Source: Candidatus Kapaibacterium sp. (GTDB lineage: Bacteria > Bacteroidota > Ignavibacteria > Kapaibacteriales > HRBIN21). Taken from it: a stretch of 64,000 nt of DNA. Each line of letters starts with the position of its first letter. Position 1 is the stretch's first letter. Under the pieces are notes generated by a model, which saw only the letters and a list, made by a program, of their open reading frames with translations, had not been told where the DNA came from and did not search any database. The DNA lies in NCBI GenBank assembly GCA_025059875.1, contig JANXCT010000001.1:526642-590641 (forward strand), in the 5' to 3' direction. Shown piece after piece: positions 34,874 through 43,409 of the stretch. The translations under genes were made by a program, and so were the position numbers.

Positions 34874-36127
34874 ATGAGGGTGCGTCTTGAGACATCTCGT
34901 CTTGCCAACGGATTAGAAGTGCTCGCGGTAGAGCACCGGCGGGCTCCAATCGTTGCCATCGCGGTCCTCTACCACGTTGGGTCCCAGGACGAGCTTCCGT
35001 CGCAAGCGGGACTAGCCCACGTTGTTGAGCACTTAGCCTTCGGTACCTCGGCATACCTTGCTCGTGAGGAGTTTGACCAGTACTGCACCGATGCCGGTGG
35101 TACCAACAACGCGATGACGACATACAGTTACACGCTCTACCACATGGTGGTTCCCGCTTACCAGCTGCCGCTCGGGCTATGGTTGGAAGCTAGCCGCTTG
35201 CGCGGATTGCTCTTCACCGACGAAGAGTTTGCAACGCAGCAGAGCGTCATCTTAGAGGAGCTCAACGAGACCGTTTACAACCAACCCTACGGGCAGTGGC
35301 GCGATGTCCAGGCACAACAAGGCTTTGCGCCGGAGTGCTCGTACCACTGGGAAGTCCACGGCGTTCCGGAGTCGGTTGCAGCGCTAACACCGAACGACGC
35401 CCGTGCCTTCGTTCGCCACTACTACAGACCCGACAATGCGGTGTTGGTCATTTGTGGCGACGTAGAAGCTGACTACGCCTTGGAATTGGCGCAGGAGGCC
35501 TTCGCAGAGATTGAGGCTTGTAGGGAGCCGATTCCCCGTCCCGAATGGAGGGAGTCGTGCCGTCGGAGTGGAGTCCGTGCAGTGGTGGAGGATGCAGTGC
35601 CGCTACCGGCAGTCTTCCTCTCGTTCCACTGTGGCGGCTACAGCGCATCGGGGTTCCTCCATCAGCAGGCGCTGGCTGAGGTACTCGGCGGTGGGCGCAG
35701 CAGCCGCCTGTACCGCCGACTCCTCCTCGGAGGGGTAGCTGCAGAGACTTCCGCCTTCCTGGATGCCCGCGAGTGGAGTTCGTTGCTGACCTGCTACGGA
35801 GTTGCGGCAGGCCCTGAAGTGTCTGCAGAGCAGCTGGAAGAAGCATTATGGCAGACTCTGCATGAGCTCATTGCTCAGGGGATAGCAGAATCTGAGCTGG
35901 AGAAGGTGCGCCATCGGCTAATGACAGCCTCTGCGGTCTTACTGCAGAGCCCGTTGGGGATTGCTGAGGAAGTCGCTCTCGGAGCCATGTTCTGGGGCGA
36001 TCCGGAGCGACCATTCCGGATACTGGACGAGTATGCTCGCATCACTGTAGAGGAGCTGACCGAGGTCGGCCGCAGTATCTTCCGGCCCGATAACGCTGTC
36101 ACGACAATAGTCCTCCCGCGGGCATAG
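34874..36127 (+). CDS. M16-family zinc peptidase
   Basis: A 417-residue pitrilysin/processing-peptidase family protein. The inverted zinc motif HxxEH is HVVEH (residues 49-53), with a downstream glutamate in VILEELNE. The C-terminal half shows the second, inactive M16 fold (LAEVLGGGRSSRLYRRL). There is no signal peptide, so a cytoplasmic peptidase like Bacillus MlpA/YmxG is likely. An in-frame TTG at 34841 would swallow the promoter element; ATG 34874 is preferred. The M16_C region contains LEKVRHRLM. Confidence 0.88.
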   Translation: MRVRLETSRLANGLEVLAVEHRRAPIVAIAVLYHVGSQDELPSQAGLAHVVEHLAFGTSAYLAREEFDQYCTDAGGTNNAMTTYSYTLYHMVVPAYQLPLGLWLEASRLRGLLFTDEEFATQQSVILEELNETVYNQPYGQWRDVQAQQGFAPECSYHWEVHGVPESVAALTPNDARAFVRHYYRPDNAVLVICGDVEADYALELAQEAFAEIEACREPIPRPEWRESCRRSGVRAVVEDAVPLPAVFLSFHCGGYSASGFLHQQALAEVLGGGRSSRLYRRLLLGGVAAETSAFLDAREWSSLLTCYGVAAGPEVSAEQLEEALWQTLHELIAQGIAESELEKVRHRLMTASAVLLQSPLGIAEEVALGAMFWGDPERPFRILDEYARITVEELTEVGRSIFRPDNAVTTIVLPRA

Positions 36128-36192
36128 TCGCGTTCGCTTGTGGGGGACCATTTCGTCTATTTCCGGCAACGGAGTGAGCACTTGGGAGTGGT

Positions 36193-36906
36193 ATGAGGCG
36201 ACGCATCCTCGTTGGCGCCGCGGTGGGAGTCCTTGGAATAGGAGGGGTCGTCCTTCTGGACCAGCTCGTCGTTCCGGCACTGGTCCACTCCCAGCCGGTG
36301 GTTCGAATGCCGTCGGTCGTCGGGATGGCGCTGGAACGGGCGGTGGAGTCCTTAGTGTCACAAGGGCTTGTTGTCCACGAAGTGCGGTATGAGCCTAGTC
36401 CGACAGTGCCCGAAGGACGGGTCATCCGCCAAGTCCCATACGCTGGTGCGGAGGTACGACGAGGACGCCGAGTCTACCTGACGGTGAGCACTGGTCAAAA
36501 GCAGGTTGTTATGCCGGCACTGGTGGGCCTAAGTGCACGGGATGCACAGGTCCGCTTGCTCAGCTCTGGGCTGCGGCTGGGGGAGATGTTCTACGAGTAC
36601 AGCGACAGTGTCCCTGCTGGGGCTGTCTTCTGGCAGAGTATTCCGCCAGAGAGTCAAGTTCCAGCGGGGACGAGTGTAGAATTGGGGATCAGTCAAGGGC
36701 CACGACCGTCGGTTGCTGTCCCCTCGCTTGTCTCCCTCTCACTGGAAGAGGCGGAACAGATGCTCGTTGAGGCAGGACTGCAGGTAGGGGCGATTCGACT
36801 CGTTCCAGACCCAACCTTCCTACCTAACACCGTCGTCGGGCAGGAACCTGCAGCTGGTGTGCTCGTTCCGCCGGGGACAGCTATCTCCTTGACAGTGGCG
36901 CGATGA
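36193..36906 (+). CDS. PASTA-domain protein
   Basis: A 237-residue protein. One N-terminal membrane helix (VGAAVGVLGIGGVVLL) is followed by three tandem PASTA repeats (from about residues 38, 107 and 175). Each begins with an MPSVVG/MPALVG/VPSLVS-like segment and ends with GxxVxLxVS. PASTA units bind muropeptides or beta-lactams when attached to kinases or PBPs. Here no kinase domain is present, which is the usual state of such proteins in Bacteroidota. GGGAG precedes the ATG. An ATGA overlap with a possible small frame follows. Confidence 0.85.
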   Translation: MRRRILVGAAVGVLGIGGVVLLDQLVVPALVHSQPVVRMPSVVGMALERAVESLVSQGLVVHEVRYEPSPTVPEGRVIRQVPYAGAEVRRGRRVYLTVSTGQKQVVMPALVGLSARDAQVRLLSSGLRLGEMFYEYSDSVPAGAVFWQSIPPESQVPAGTSVELGISQGPRPSVAVPSLVSLSLEEAEQMLVEAGLQVGAIRLVPDPTFLPNTVVGQEPAAGVLVPPGTAISLTVAR

Positions 36907-37124
36907 GAAGCCTTCGGCAGATTCGGCCTTCTGTCGTAGAAAGCTCTGTCCGTGAGGCAGCGGGCAGAGTAGAGTCCGTTCTCCCCCGGCTGCAATGGCT
37001 GGGTATGGCTGTCGCGGGCTGGCCTTGGAAGACCGAACACGGGGCCAGGTCCTCTCTAGTGGGAGCGGTGCACTGCGCTTCAGAAACATGTGGGCAGGGC
37101 CCTGAATGGGTGGGATGGATCTGA
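36903..37124 (+). CDS. Possible small protein coupled to the PASTA gene
   Basis: A 73-codon frame whose ATG overlaps the PASTA stop (ATGA) and which fills the gap before queG. The product (MRSLRQIRPSVVESSV onwards, Trp/Gly-rich in the middle) matches no family I know, and it would overlap the queG start by 19 bases. The coupling geometry is its only support. Confidence 0.2.
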   Translation: MRSLRQIRPSVVESSVREAAGRVESVLPRLQWLGMAVAGWPWKTEHGARSSLVGAVHCASETCGQGPEWVGWI

Positions 37125-38113
37125 CTGAACGGCGACAACGGACGGAGCACATCAAGGAAGCAGCTCGACGTCTGGGGTTCTGCGAGGTCGGCGTTGCTCG
37201 GGCGGAGCCGCTGGAGGAGGAGTTTGGACGCTACCTTGCTTGGCTTGAGCGTGGGTACCACGCTACGATGGCATACTTGGAGCGTAACGTGGAGCGACGA
37301 CAGGACGTGCGGCAGATCCTGCTGTCGGCTCAGAGTGTTGTCGTGGTGGCCTACAACTACTATGTTCCGGCACGCCACAAGGAGTGGGAGCATACGCCAA
37401 ACCGCTTCGGCAAGATTTCGCGGTATGCATGGGGGGAGGACTACCACGACGTGCTCCTCCCCAAGCTGCGAGCTCTTGCGGCGGAGATAGAGCGAGTCTT
37501 TCCTGGGGCTGAAAGTCGCGTCTACGTAGACACGGGTCCCGTCCTAGAGAAGGCTTGGGCAGTGCGTGCCGGCATCGGCTGGCAAGGGAAGAACACGATG
37601 GTCATTTCTCGCCGCTATGGTTCATGGATCTTCCTGGGAGTGGTGATCACATCCGCCGAGCTAGAGCCAGACGAGCCTATGCGTGACTACTGCGGCACCT
37701 GTACGGCGTGCCTTCAGGCCTGCCCTACGGGAGCCTTAGTACAGCCGTACATTCTAGATGCCAGCCGATGCCTTTCGTACTGGACCATTGAGACGAAGCG
37801 GGAGCCAGACATCCCTCCGGAGATTGCTGAGCGCATGGAAGGGTGGATCTTCGGCTGCGACATCTGCCAGGAGGTGTGTCCGTGGAATCGCTTCCAGAAG
37901 CCGACAGATGACCCTGCGTTTCTACCACGATACGGGCAAACCTGCCTAGAACTAGACGCTGTGCTGTCTATGAGTCCGGAGGAGTTCCAGCAGCGCTTCC
38001 GAAGGAGTCCGCTCAAACGTCCTCAGTACGCTGGTATACAGCGCAACGCCCGTGCGTGGAAAGAGGTTGTCTCACAGAGTAGTGAAGTAACCCATGCAAG
38101 CGCAGCACCATGA
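37106..38113 (+). CDS. queG: Epoxyqueuosine reductase QueG
   Basis: A 335-residue cobalamin- and Fe-S-dependent enzyme that reduces epoxyqueuosine to queuosine in the wobble position of tRNAs. The catalytic N-terminal domain has YVDTGPVLEKAWAVRAGIGW with GKNTM. The ferredoxin-like part has CGTCTACLQACPTGAL and CDICQEVCPWN, the two 4Fe-4S clusters. It lacks the C-terminal HEAT-repeat extension present in some homologues. AGGG stands six bases before ATG 37106; ATG 37115 is an alternative. It overlaps trxB by 20 bases. Confidence 0.95.
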   Translation: MGGMDLTERRQRTEHIKEAARRLGFCEVGVARAEPLEEEFGRYLAWLERGYHATMAYLERNVERRQDVRQILLSAQSVVVVAYNYYVPARHKEWEHTPNRFGKISRYAWGEDYHDVLLPKLRALAAEIERVFPGAESRVYVDTGPVLEKAWAVRAGIGWQGKNTMVISRRYGSWIFLGVVITSAELEPDEPMRDYCGTCTACLQACPTGALVQPYILDASRCLSYWTIETKREPDIPPEIAERMEGWIFGCDICQEVCPWNRFQKPTDDPAFLPRYGQTCLELDAVLSMSPEEFQQRFRRSPLKRPQYAGIQRNARAWKEVVSQSSEVTHASAAP

Positions 38114-39071
38114 GGTTGCTATCATCGGGGCAGGACCCGCAGGCCTTACAGCAGCAATCTACGCTGCCCGCGCCCGCCTAGACACTGTCGTCTTCGAGGG
38201 TCCCCAGCCAGGCGGGCAGCTAACGATCACGACAGAGGTGGAGAACTTCCCAGGCTTCGAGCACGGGATTCTGGGGCCAGAGCTCATGGACATCTTCCGC
38301 CGCCAAGCCCATCGCTTCGGTGCGCGGTCTGTGTACGAGACGATCGTTCGGGTGGATTTCCATCGGTATCCGTTCGCTTTGTGGTCGGATGCTGGCAAGG
38401 AATACAGTGCCGAGGCGGTCATCGTCGCCACTGGGGCATCGGCCAAGCGGCTTGGCGTTCCAGGGGAGGCAGAGTACATGGGGTATGGGATCTCTGCCTG
38501 CGCAACCTGCGATGGGTTTTTCTTCCGTGACCAGCATGTCTACGTCGTGGGAGGCGGTGACACGGCGATGGAGGAGGCACTCTTTCTGACGCGCTTTGCT
38601 CGGCAGGTGACGATCATCCATCGCCGGCTCGAATTCCGGGCCTCCAAGATCATGCAGGAGCGAGCGCGGAGCAATCCCAAGATTGACTTCCTCTTGGAGA
38701 CGGTCGTGGAGGAATTCCTTGGTGAGCAGCGCGATGGGGTGCGTCGCCTGACAGCCATCCGGGTCCGGAATGTCCGGACTGGAGAAGCGCAAGTGCTGCC
38801 TGCCGACGGAGTCTTCGTCGCTATCGGACACCAGCCGAACACGGAGATTTTCCGCGGCTTTCTGGAGATGGATGAGCGGGGCTACATCCTAACGCAGCCT
38901 GGAAGCACCTACACCAACATCCCCGGAGTCTTCGCCTGTGGCGATGTACAGGACAAAGTCTACCGGCAGGCCGTCACTGCTGCTGGCAGCGGGTGTATGG
39001 CAGCTATAGACGCCGAGCGCTGGTTAGAGGCACGCCGCCACGCCACTGTTGCTGCGCAGGCAGCGGTTTAG
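38094..39071 (+). CDS. trxB: Thioredoxin-disulfide reductase
   Basis: A 325-residue FAD/NADPH flavoprotein that keeps thioredoxin reduced. The FAD-binding GAGPAGLTAAIYAARA lies at the N-terminus. The redox-active pair is in CATCDG near residue 136, the NADPH-binding motif is GGGDTAMEEA, and GVFACGDVQDKVYRQAVTAAGSG is the late FAD motif, interrupted here for length. It begins inside the end of queG, so the two are probably cotranscribed. It converges with the ROK-kinase gene 33 bases away. Confidence 0.96.
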   Translation: MQAQHHEVAIIGAGPAGLTAAIYAARARLDTVVFEGPQPGGQLTITTEVENFPGFEHGILGPELMDIFRRQAHRFGARSVYETIVRVDFHRYPFALWSDAGKEYSAEAVIVATGASAKRLGVPGEAEYMGYGISACATCDGFFFRDQHVYVVGGGDTAMEEALFLTRFARQVTIIHRRLEFRASKIMQERARSNPKIDFLLETVVEEFLGEQRDGVRRLTAIRVRNVRTGEAQVLPADGVFVAIGHQPNTEIFRGFLEMDERGYILTQPGSTYTNIPGVFACGDVQDKVYRQAVTAAGSGCMAAIDAERWLEARRHATVAAQAAV

Positions 39072-39104
39072 TGAGTGGTAGCGTTGCAAGTGGTACGCAG
39101 GACC

Positions 39105-39989
39105 TCACGCTCCAGGAGGAGCGGTGTTGTAGCCCATGGCGACAGCAACGGCTCCCCAGAGCGCCGTTTCGTAGTCCAAGCGACTTACGGATACCTCTGG
39201 TTGCGGCACAATGCGCAGGTCTTCCTGGAGCGTCGCCTGAGCGACGGGTAGTAGATAGGCTGCTGCGTGCACGGTGATACCGCCTCCGAGTACGATGCGC
39301 TTTGGGGCGTAGAGAGCAGCAATGTTTCGTAGTCCGTGTCCTAGAATGCGCCCGACGGTGTTCCAGACTTCTTTTGGAAGCTGGGCAGGTGTACATCCGA
39401 AGCGCTGCTGGAGGGCACGTCCAGAGATGAGCGCTTCTAAGCAGTTGGTAGCTCCGCAGGAGCACGTGACCGGATGGGGATCTCCAAATTCGTTGGGCAC
39501 AACCTGGTGTCCCAACTCCGGGTGGTATCCATCAGCCCCGCGATAGAGCGATCCCTCAAGGAGCAGGGCCCCGCCGACGCCCGTACTGAGGGTCACATAT
39601 ACTAGTGGGCTGTCTCGGACACCACCGAAGTACCACTCGCCGAGGGCAGCAGCGTCTGTGTCGACTTCGATCCGGCAGGGACAGCGGAAGCGCTCTTGGA
39701 GTAGCTGACGCAGCGGGACGTCCCGCCATTCGGGCTGGTGGAGGGGTGAGACGGTGTCGCGCTCTCGATCGATTGGGCCACCGATGCTGATGCCAATTGC
39801 GGCGATTGGGGCTCCAGCAGAGACCCGCTCGATTGCCTCCATGAGTTGCTTCAGGCCAGTAGCGAGCGACTGTGGGGTGGGAAAACCCTCTCGGTGTATC
39901 TCCGCGCCGTCGGCATCGCAGGCGAGAACGAGGGTCTTCGTGCCTCCAATATCCGCCCCGATGTAAACCGGGCCTACGTCAGCAGCCAT
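39105..39989 (-). CDS. ROK-family sugar kinase (glucokinase-like)
   Basis: A 294-residue kinase. GADIGGTKT binds ATP phosphate, EVDTDAAALGE holds the catalytic aspartate, and STGVGG and GYHPELGH are further ROK motifs. The zinc site reads CSCGATNCLE, with Asn in place of the usual Gly before the third cysteine. It probably phosphorylates glucose or an amino-sugar. The frame is open to 40604, but that part overlaps feoB in another frame; ATG 39989 starts the kinase core and overlaps the feoB stop by 16 bases. An association of a sugar kinase with iron transport is unexpected and may be only positional. Confidence 0.85.
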   Translation of the reverse strand: MAADVGPVYIGADIGGTKTLVLACDADGAEIHREGFPTPQSLATGLKQLMEAIERVSAGAPIAAIGISIGGPIDRERDTVSPLHQPEWRDVPLRQLLQERFRCPCRIEVDTDAAALGEWYFGGVRDSPLVYVTLSTGVGGALLLEGSLYRGADGYHPELGHQVVPNEFGDPHPVTCSCGATNCLEALISGRALQQRFGCTPAQLPKEVWNTVGRILGHGLRNIAALYAPKRIVLGGGITVHAAAYLLPVAQATLQEDLRIVPQPEVSVSRLDYETALWGAVAVAMGYNTAPPGA

Positions 39990-41860
39990 TGTGCGATCTG
40001 GTGGACTGCGAAGCTTAGGCCATATGCGAGCGCGAACGTGTAGACAAATGCCAGTGCTACCCACCACCAGGAGCCGCTCTCCTTGCGGATCACTGCCATA
40101 GTGGAGATGCACTGAAGGGCGTAGACGTAGAAGACCAGGACGCTGAGCGCTGTCGGCAGCGGCACCTGCGTAGCGATGATGTGGCGCAGGGTTGTGTCCG
40201 CGGCTTCTACGTCGATTGCGTAGAGCTGCCCTAGGAAGGAGATGAAGACCTCGCGAGCGGCGAAGCTGCCGATGGTGGCCACCGTTATCTTCCAGTCGAA
40301 TCCTAAGGGAGCGAAGAGGGGTTGCAGTGCATGCCCAAGCTGTCCAGCTAACGAGCCCTCCAATTGCAGGCGTTGAGCTTCCAAGACTGGAGTTCCTGGC
40401 GGGACATCCACGCGCGGGATTTCTGTGAGGGCCCAAAGGACGAGCGACAAGAGGAAGATAACTGTCCCAGCGGTGCGGAGGAACTCCCGCCCACTGGACC
40501 ATGTGCGGAGCAGGACAGTGCGCCAGGCAGGCAGCCGGTAAGGCGGAAGCTCCACGAAGAAGGGTGTTTGCATGCCCCGTAGCACCGTGCGTCGTAGTAC
40601 CCATGCGACGAGGAGCCCAGAGCCAGCTCCCAGCAGATAGAGGCCCATCATGACGAGCGCTTGCAGCGATAGGATGCCGCCGAGGTAGACCGGCGGAATT
40701 GCGGCGGCAACGAGCAGAGTGTAGACAGGGAGACGTGCCGAACAGGTCATCAGCGGAATGATGAGCATAGTCGTCAGCCTCTCCTGCCAGGAAGGGATGA
40801 CGCGCGTGGAGAGGATGGCCGGAATGGCGCAGGCAAAGCCGCCCAGGATAGGGATGAAGGCCCGTCCCTGGAGCCCGAAGAGGCTGAGGAAACGGTCAAT
40901 GAGGAAGGCTGCCCGAGGGAAGTAGCCGGAGTCTTCCAGCACGGTCAGCACTAGGTACAGCAGCATGATCTGGGGAAGGAACACGACTACTGCCCCCACC
41001 CCTCCAAGGAAGCCGCTGGATAAGAAGTTCCGCACAACACCTTCGGGTAGCCAGGCGTTCACCAGGTCTTGCAGCCATCCAATCCCACCTTCTATGGCGT
41101 TCATCAAGGGTTGCGCGGCGGTGAAGATAGTTTGGAAGAAGAGCAGCATCACCGCTGCAAAGATGAGCAGCCCCATGACTGGGTGGAGAGCATACTGATC
41201 AATTCGCTCAGAGAGGGAGTCGGGCCGTGGGGACTTCAGCACCCGTTGCACAACCTCTCGGGCCCAGCGATGGCGATCCTCCAACGATGCTGTCGGGGCA
41301 AATGGTATCAGTGGAATTCCCCACGGTTCCCAGTGCAGCAATGAGCGGCGGATTGCGTCCACACCGATGCCTCGGCGGCCTATGACAGGGAAGACGGGGA
41401 TGCCCAAGATGTGCTCCAGTTCTTCAGTATCCATCACGCCGCCACGCGCTGCAAGTTCGTCAACCATTGTAACAGCCACAGCAATCGGTCGATGGAGGTG
41501 AGCCATCCAGGAGGTCAGCACTAGTCCCCTCTCTAGCTGAGAGGCTTCCACGACAATGAGGAGTCGCTCAGGAGTAGGAGCCTCTGGTACCTCTCCGCGC
41601 AGGAGGGCTAAGGCCAGGCGTTCGTCTTCCGTCTTCGGCGAGAGGCTGTAGATGCCGGGAAGGTCTACGATCGTTACCGATTGCCCATCGAGTCGTAGCT
41701 GTCCCACCAACGGTTCTACCGTAACCCCTGGATAGTTCGCCGTCCGCTGGCGTAGGCCTGTCAGGGCATTGAAGAGCGTTGACTTCCCGCTGTTGGGTAG
41801 TCCTACGAGGGCGACGGTGTGATCTGGGGAAGGTTCAGTTTGCGATGTCATCCGCTGCAT
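39974..41860 (-). CDS. feoB: Ferrous iron transporter FeoB
   Basis: A 628-residue inner-membrane Fe(II) transporter. The N-terminal G domain has GLPNSGKSTLFNALTG (G1), NYPGVTVE (G2) and DLPGIYSL (G3). The G4 motif, normally NxxD, reads TMVD here: Asn is replaced by Thr. The membrane part has two Gate regions (ILGGFACAIPAI and LIIPLMTCSARLPVY). It is shorter than E. coli FeoB because the spacer is reduced. ATG 41851 is an alternative start. It overlaps feoA by 26 bases and the ROK gene by 16. Confidence 0.95.
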   Translation of the reverse strand: MQRMTSQTEPSPDHTVALVGLPNSGKSTLFNALTGLRQRTANYPGVTVEPLVGQLRLDGQSVTIVDLPGIYSLSPKTEDERLALALLRGEVPEAPTPERLLIVVEASQLERGLVLTSWMAHLHRPIAVAVTMVDELAARGGVMDTEELEHILGIPVFPVIGRRGIGVDAIRRSLLHWEPWGIPLIPFAPTASLEDRHRWAREVVQRVLKSPRPDSLSERIDQYALHPVMGLLIFAAVMLLFFQTIFTAAQPLMNAIEGGIGWLQDLVNAWLPEGVVRNFLSSGFLGGVGAVVVFLPQIMLLYLVLTVLEDSGYFPRAAFLIDRFLSLFGLQGRAFIPILGGFACAIPAILSTRVIPSWQERLTTMLIIPLMTCSARLPVYTLLVAAAIPPVYLGGILSLQALVMMGLYLLGAGSGLLVAWVLRRTVLRGMQTPFFVELPPYRLPAWRTVLLRTWSSGREFLRTAGTVIFLLSLVLWALTEIPRVDVPPGTPVLEAQRLQLEGSLAGQLGHALQPLFAPLGFDWKITVATIGSFAAREVFISFLGQLYAIDVEAADTTLRHIIATQVPLPTALSVLVFYVYALQCISTMAVIRKESGSWWWVALAFVYTFALAYGLSFAVHQIAQWLLT

Positions 41861-42116
41861 CGGGGGTGATAGGGCGGACGTAAATCATAGCTGCTTCATG
41901 GAGGCGAAGCCCGAGACGAATACCGCCAACCTCCACCTCAATGCTCCTGCCCAATGGAGCTCTACGCCGTAGGATAACCCGAGCGCCGTAGATGAAGCCC
42001 AACTCCCGGAAGCGCTCAACGAACGGCTTAGTACCACTGTATCCACAGACCACCAGAGGTCGGCAGAGGGGAGCGTGGCTGAGTGGAATCTCTGAAGCTG
42101 GCATACGCAGTAGCAT
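41835..42116 (-). CDS. feoA: FeoA-domain protein
   Basis: A 93-residue SH3-like protein that supports FeoB. The core reads ERFRELGFIYGARVILRRRAPLGRSIEVEVGG with GIRLGLRLHEA, interrupted here only by length limits. It overlaps feoB by 26 bases, the normal feoAB arrangement. A perfect TAnnTTTG element lies at 42133-42140, so feoA, feoB and the ROK kinase may form one transcript. Confidence 0.9.
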   Translation of the reverse strand: MLLRMPASEIPLSHAPLCRPLVVCGYSGTKPFVERFRELGFIYGARVILRRRAPLGRSIEVEVGGIRLGLRLHEAAMIYVRPITPDAADDIAN

Positions 42117-42132
42117 TGACTTAGACTACAGG

Positions 42133-42140
42133 CAAAATTA
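42133..42140 (-). promoter_or_regulatory. -7 promoter element TAATTTTG (feoAB)
   Basis: Minus-strand TAATTTTG, a perfect match to TAnnTTTG, 16 bases before the feoA ATG. The predicted leader is only about 12 bases. No Fur-box-like repeat was recognised nearby. Confidence 0.55.
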
Positions 42141-42211
42141 GGAGTGGAGCTGCCAAATGGTAGCTAGCAGTACAGCAGGAGGCGATGGGAAGCCGGCTTG
42201 CGTGTGCGTCG

Positions 42212-42219
42212 TAATTTTG
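42212..42219 (+). promoter_or_regulatory. -7 promoter element TAATTTTG (tRNA-Lys)
   Basis: A perfect match to TAnnTTTG whose last base is four bases before the mature 5' end of tRNA-Lys. If the element is centred near -7, transcription starts at or next to the mature 5' end. Confidence 0.5.
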
Positions 42220-42223
42220 CAGT

Positions 42224-42296
42224 GCTCCCTTAGCTCAGCTGGTAGAGCAGCGGACTCTTAATCCGCGGGCCGGGGGTTCGAATCCCCCAGGGAGCA
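42224..42296 (+). tRNA. tRNA-Lys (anticodon CTT)
   Basis: A 73-base cloverleaf. Acceptor stem GCTCCCT pairs with AGGGAGC, followed by discriminator A. The D arm is GCTC-AGCTGGTAGA-GCAG, the anticodon arm CGGA-ctCTTaa-TCCG, and the T arm GGGGG-TTCGAAT-CCCCC. The 3' CCA is not encoded; the next bases are CGGA. Only the CTT anticodon is seen; the TTT isoacceptor must be elsewhere. Confidence 0.95.
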
Positions 42297-42318
42297 CGGA
42301 GTTGCAAAGGCAGGCTGA

Positions 42319-42585
42319 ATGGCAAAGGCAAGGCGTCCAACACCATCAACTGCGCGAGGGGTACAGTGGTCCTATCCATTGGAGCGTCGCAACTGGCTCA
42401 TCATCGGGGTGGGGATTGCGCTGATAGTCTTGGGCTACTTGCTGATGTCGGTGGGCATCTTCACCCGCTATGATCACCCGCTGGCGATGGTGGTTGCTCC
42501 CATTGTGTTGGTGATTGCCTACCTGGTCGTTATCCCGTACGGCATCCTCAAGCGCTGGTCGAAGCCCCCAAGCGCATCCCAATGA
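42319..42585 (+). CDS. DUF3098 small membrane protein
   Basis: An 88-residue protein with two transmembrane helices (WLIIGVGIALIVLGYLLM and MVVAPIVLVIAYLVVIPYGI, each shortened here) joined by a polar loop. The pattern RRNWLIIGVGIALIVLGY matches DUF3098, a family typical of Bacteroidota. The function is unknown; in that phylum it often sits near cell-division or membrane genes. It starts 22 bases after the tRNA and may be read from the same promoter. Its 3' end overlaps the convergent pgeF by 38 bases. Confidence 0.8.
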   Translation: MAKARRPTPSTARGVQWSYPLERRNWLIIGVGIALIVLGYLLMSVGIFTRYDHPLAMVVAPIVLVIAYLVVIPYGILKRWSKPPSASQ

Positions 42586-43282
42586 ATGCAACCATTCGCC
42601 CGGCGGCGGTGCCGTCGCGACGGAAAGAGTGGTAGCGGGTGTCACCGATGGTACAGCCCGGCGAGCTCTCAATCTGTGACTCGGGAATCCCAAGGAGCTG
42701 GAGGCGACGGCGAATCTCCCCACGCAAGTCAAGCCGGTAGTACTCTGAACCCACACGCTCTATGCTCTCGGGGAAAAGCGCAGCGACATCGCTACGGACA
42801 ATGTACCGCTCAGCGGAAGCGCAGGGCGAAAGGTAGATCCGGATCCCAGCGGGAGAACAGCCAGTGCTGAAGAGAGTGCGAAGGCCTTCTTCCACAATCC
42901 CTTGGGCGATTCCGCGCCATCCGGCATGGAGAGCGGCCACGACGGGCGGATCTAGGGAGGCCAGCAGTACTGCGCAGCAGTCGGCAATACGCACGCAGAG
43001 GAAGAGTCCGGGCTCAGCCGTCACCATCCCATCGCTTTCTGCTATGGGGCTATCGGCTTGGATCCAGCGAACGCTGGCGCCGTGGACTTGCCGCTGAAAC
43101 TTCAACTGCTCCCAGGTGGCTCCCAGAGTCTCTGCCAGCAGCAGGCCTTCGGGAGAAGGGGTGCTGATAACGTCCACAGAGAAGCCGCGTGGAGGGAAGA
43201 GATCGGCCGCTCGGAGTGTGACGCCAGCAACGATGCTCTCCGGGAAGATGGTCGGCTGCTCCAACGGAAGAGAGAGCTGCAT
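42548..43282 (-). CDS. pgeF: Peptidoglycan editing factor PgeF (laccase-domain protein)
   Basis: A 244-residue protein of the YfiH/DUF152 family. The zinc site is formed by a His in QVHG, a Cys in ADCC and a His in LHAGWRG. CTIGDTRYHSFRRDG is the C-terminal conserved segment. E. coli PgeF removes wrongly incorporated residues from peptidoglycan precursors; other members act as purine-nucleoside enzymes. The frame is open to 43435, but ATG 43282 gives the normal length. It is divergent from the aldehyde dehydrogenase gene. Confidence 0.88.
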   Translation of the reverse strand: MQLSLPLEQPTIFPESIVAGVTLRAADLFPPRGFSVDVISTPSPEGLLLAETLGATWEQLKFQRQVHGASVRWIQADSPIAESDGMVTAEPGLFLCVRIADCCAVLLASLDPPVVAALHAGWRGIAQGIVEEGLRTLFSTGCSPAGIRIYLSPCASAERYIVRSDVAALFPESIERVGSEYYRLDLRGEIRRRLQLLGIPESQIESSPGCTIGDTRYHSFRRDGTAAGRMVAFIGMRLGASTSA

Positions 43283-43368
43283 AGTAGCTTCGGTGAGGAT
43301 TGGACAGTTGTAGCAGACGGAAATCGTTGCCGAACGCAGGTAAGCAGAGGCGTTCTGGACGAAGCTCT

Positions 43369-43376
43369 TATTTTCG
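43369..43376 (+). promoter_or_regulatory. Imperfect -7 element TATTTTCG (aldehyde dehydrogenase)
   Basis: Seven of eight matches to TAnnTTTG, 33 bases before ATG 43410, in the gap between the divergent pgeF and aldehyde dehydrogenase genes. Confidence 0.3.
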
Positions 43377-43409
43377 CTGTGGTTGAGTCCCGCCGCACGG
43401 GTGGGAGTA

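Noticed and set aside
39990..40604. N-terminal extension of the ROK kinase
   Set aside because: Antisense-like shadow of feoB on the same strand in another frame; the kinase begins at 39989.
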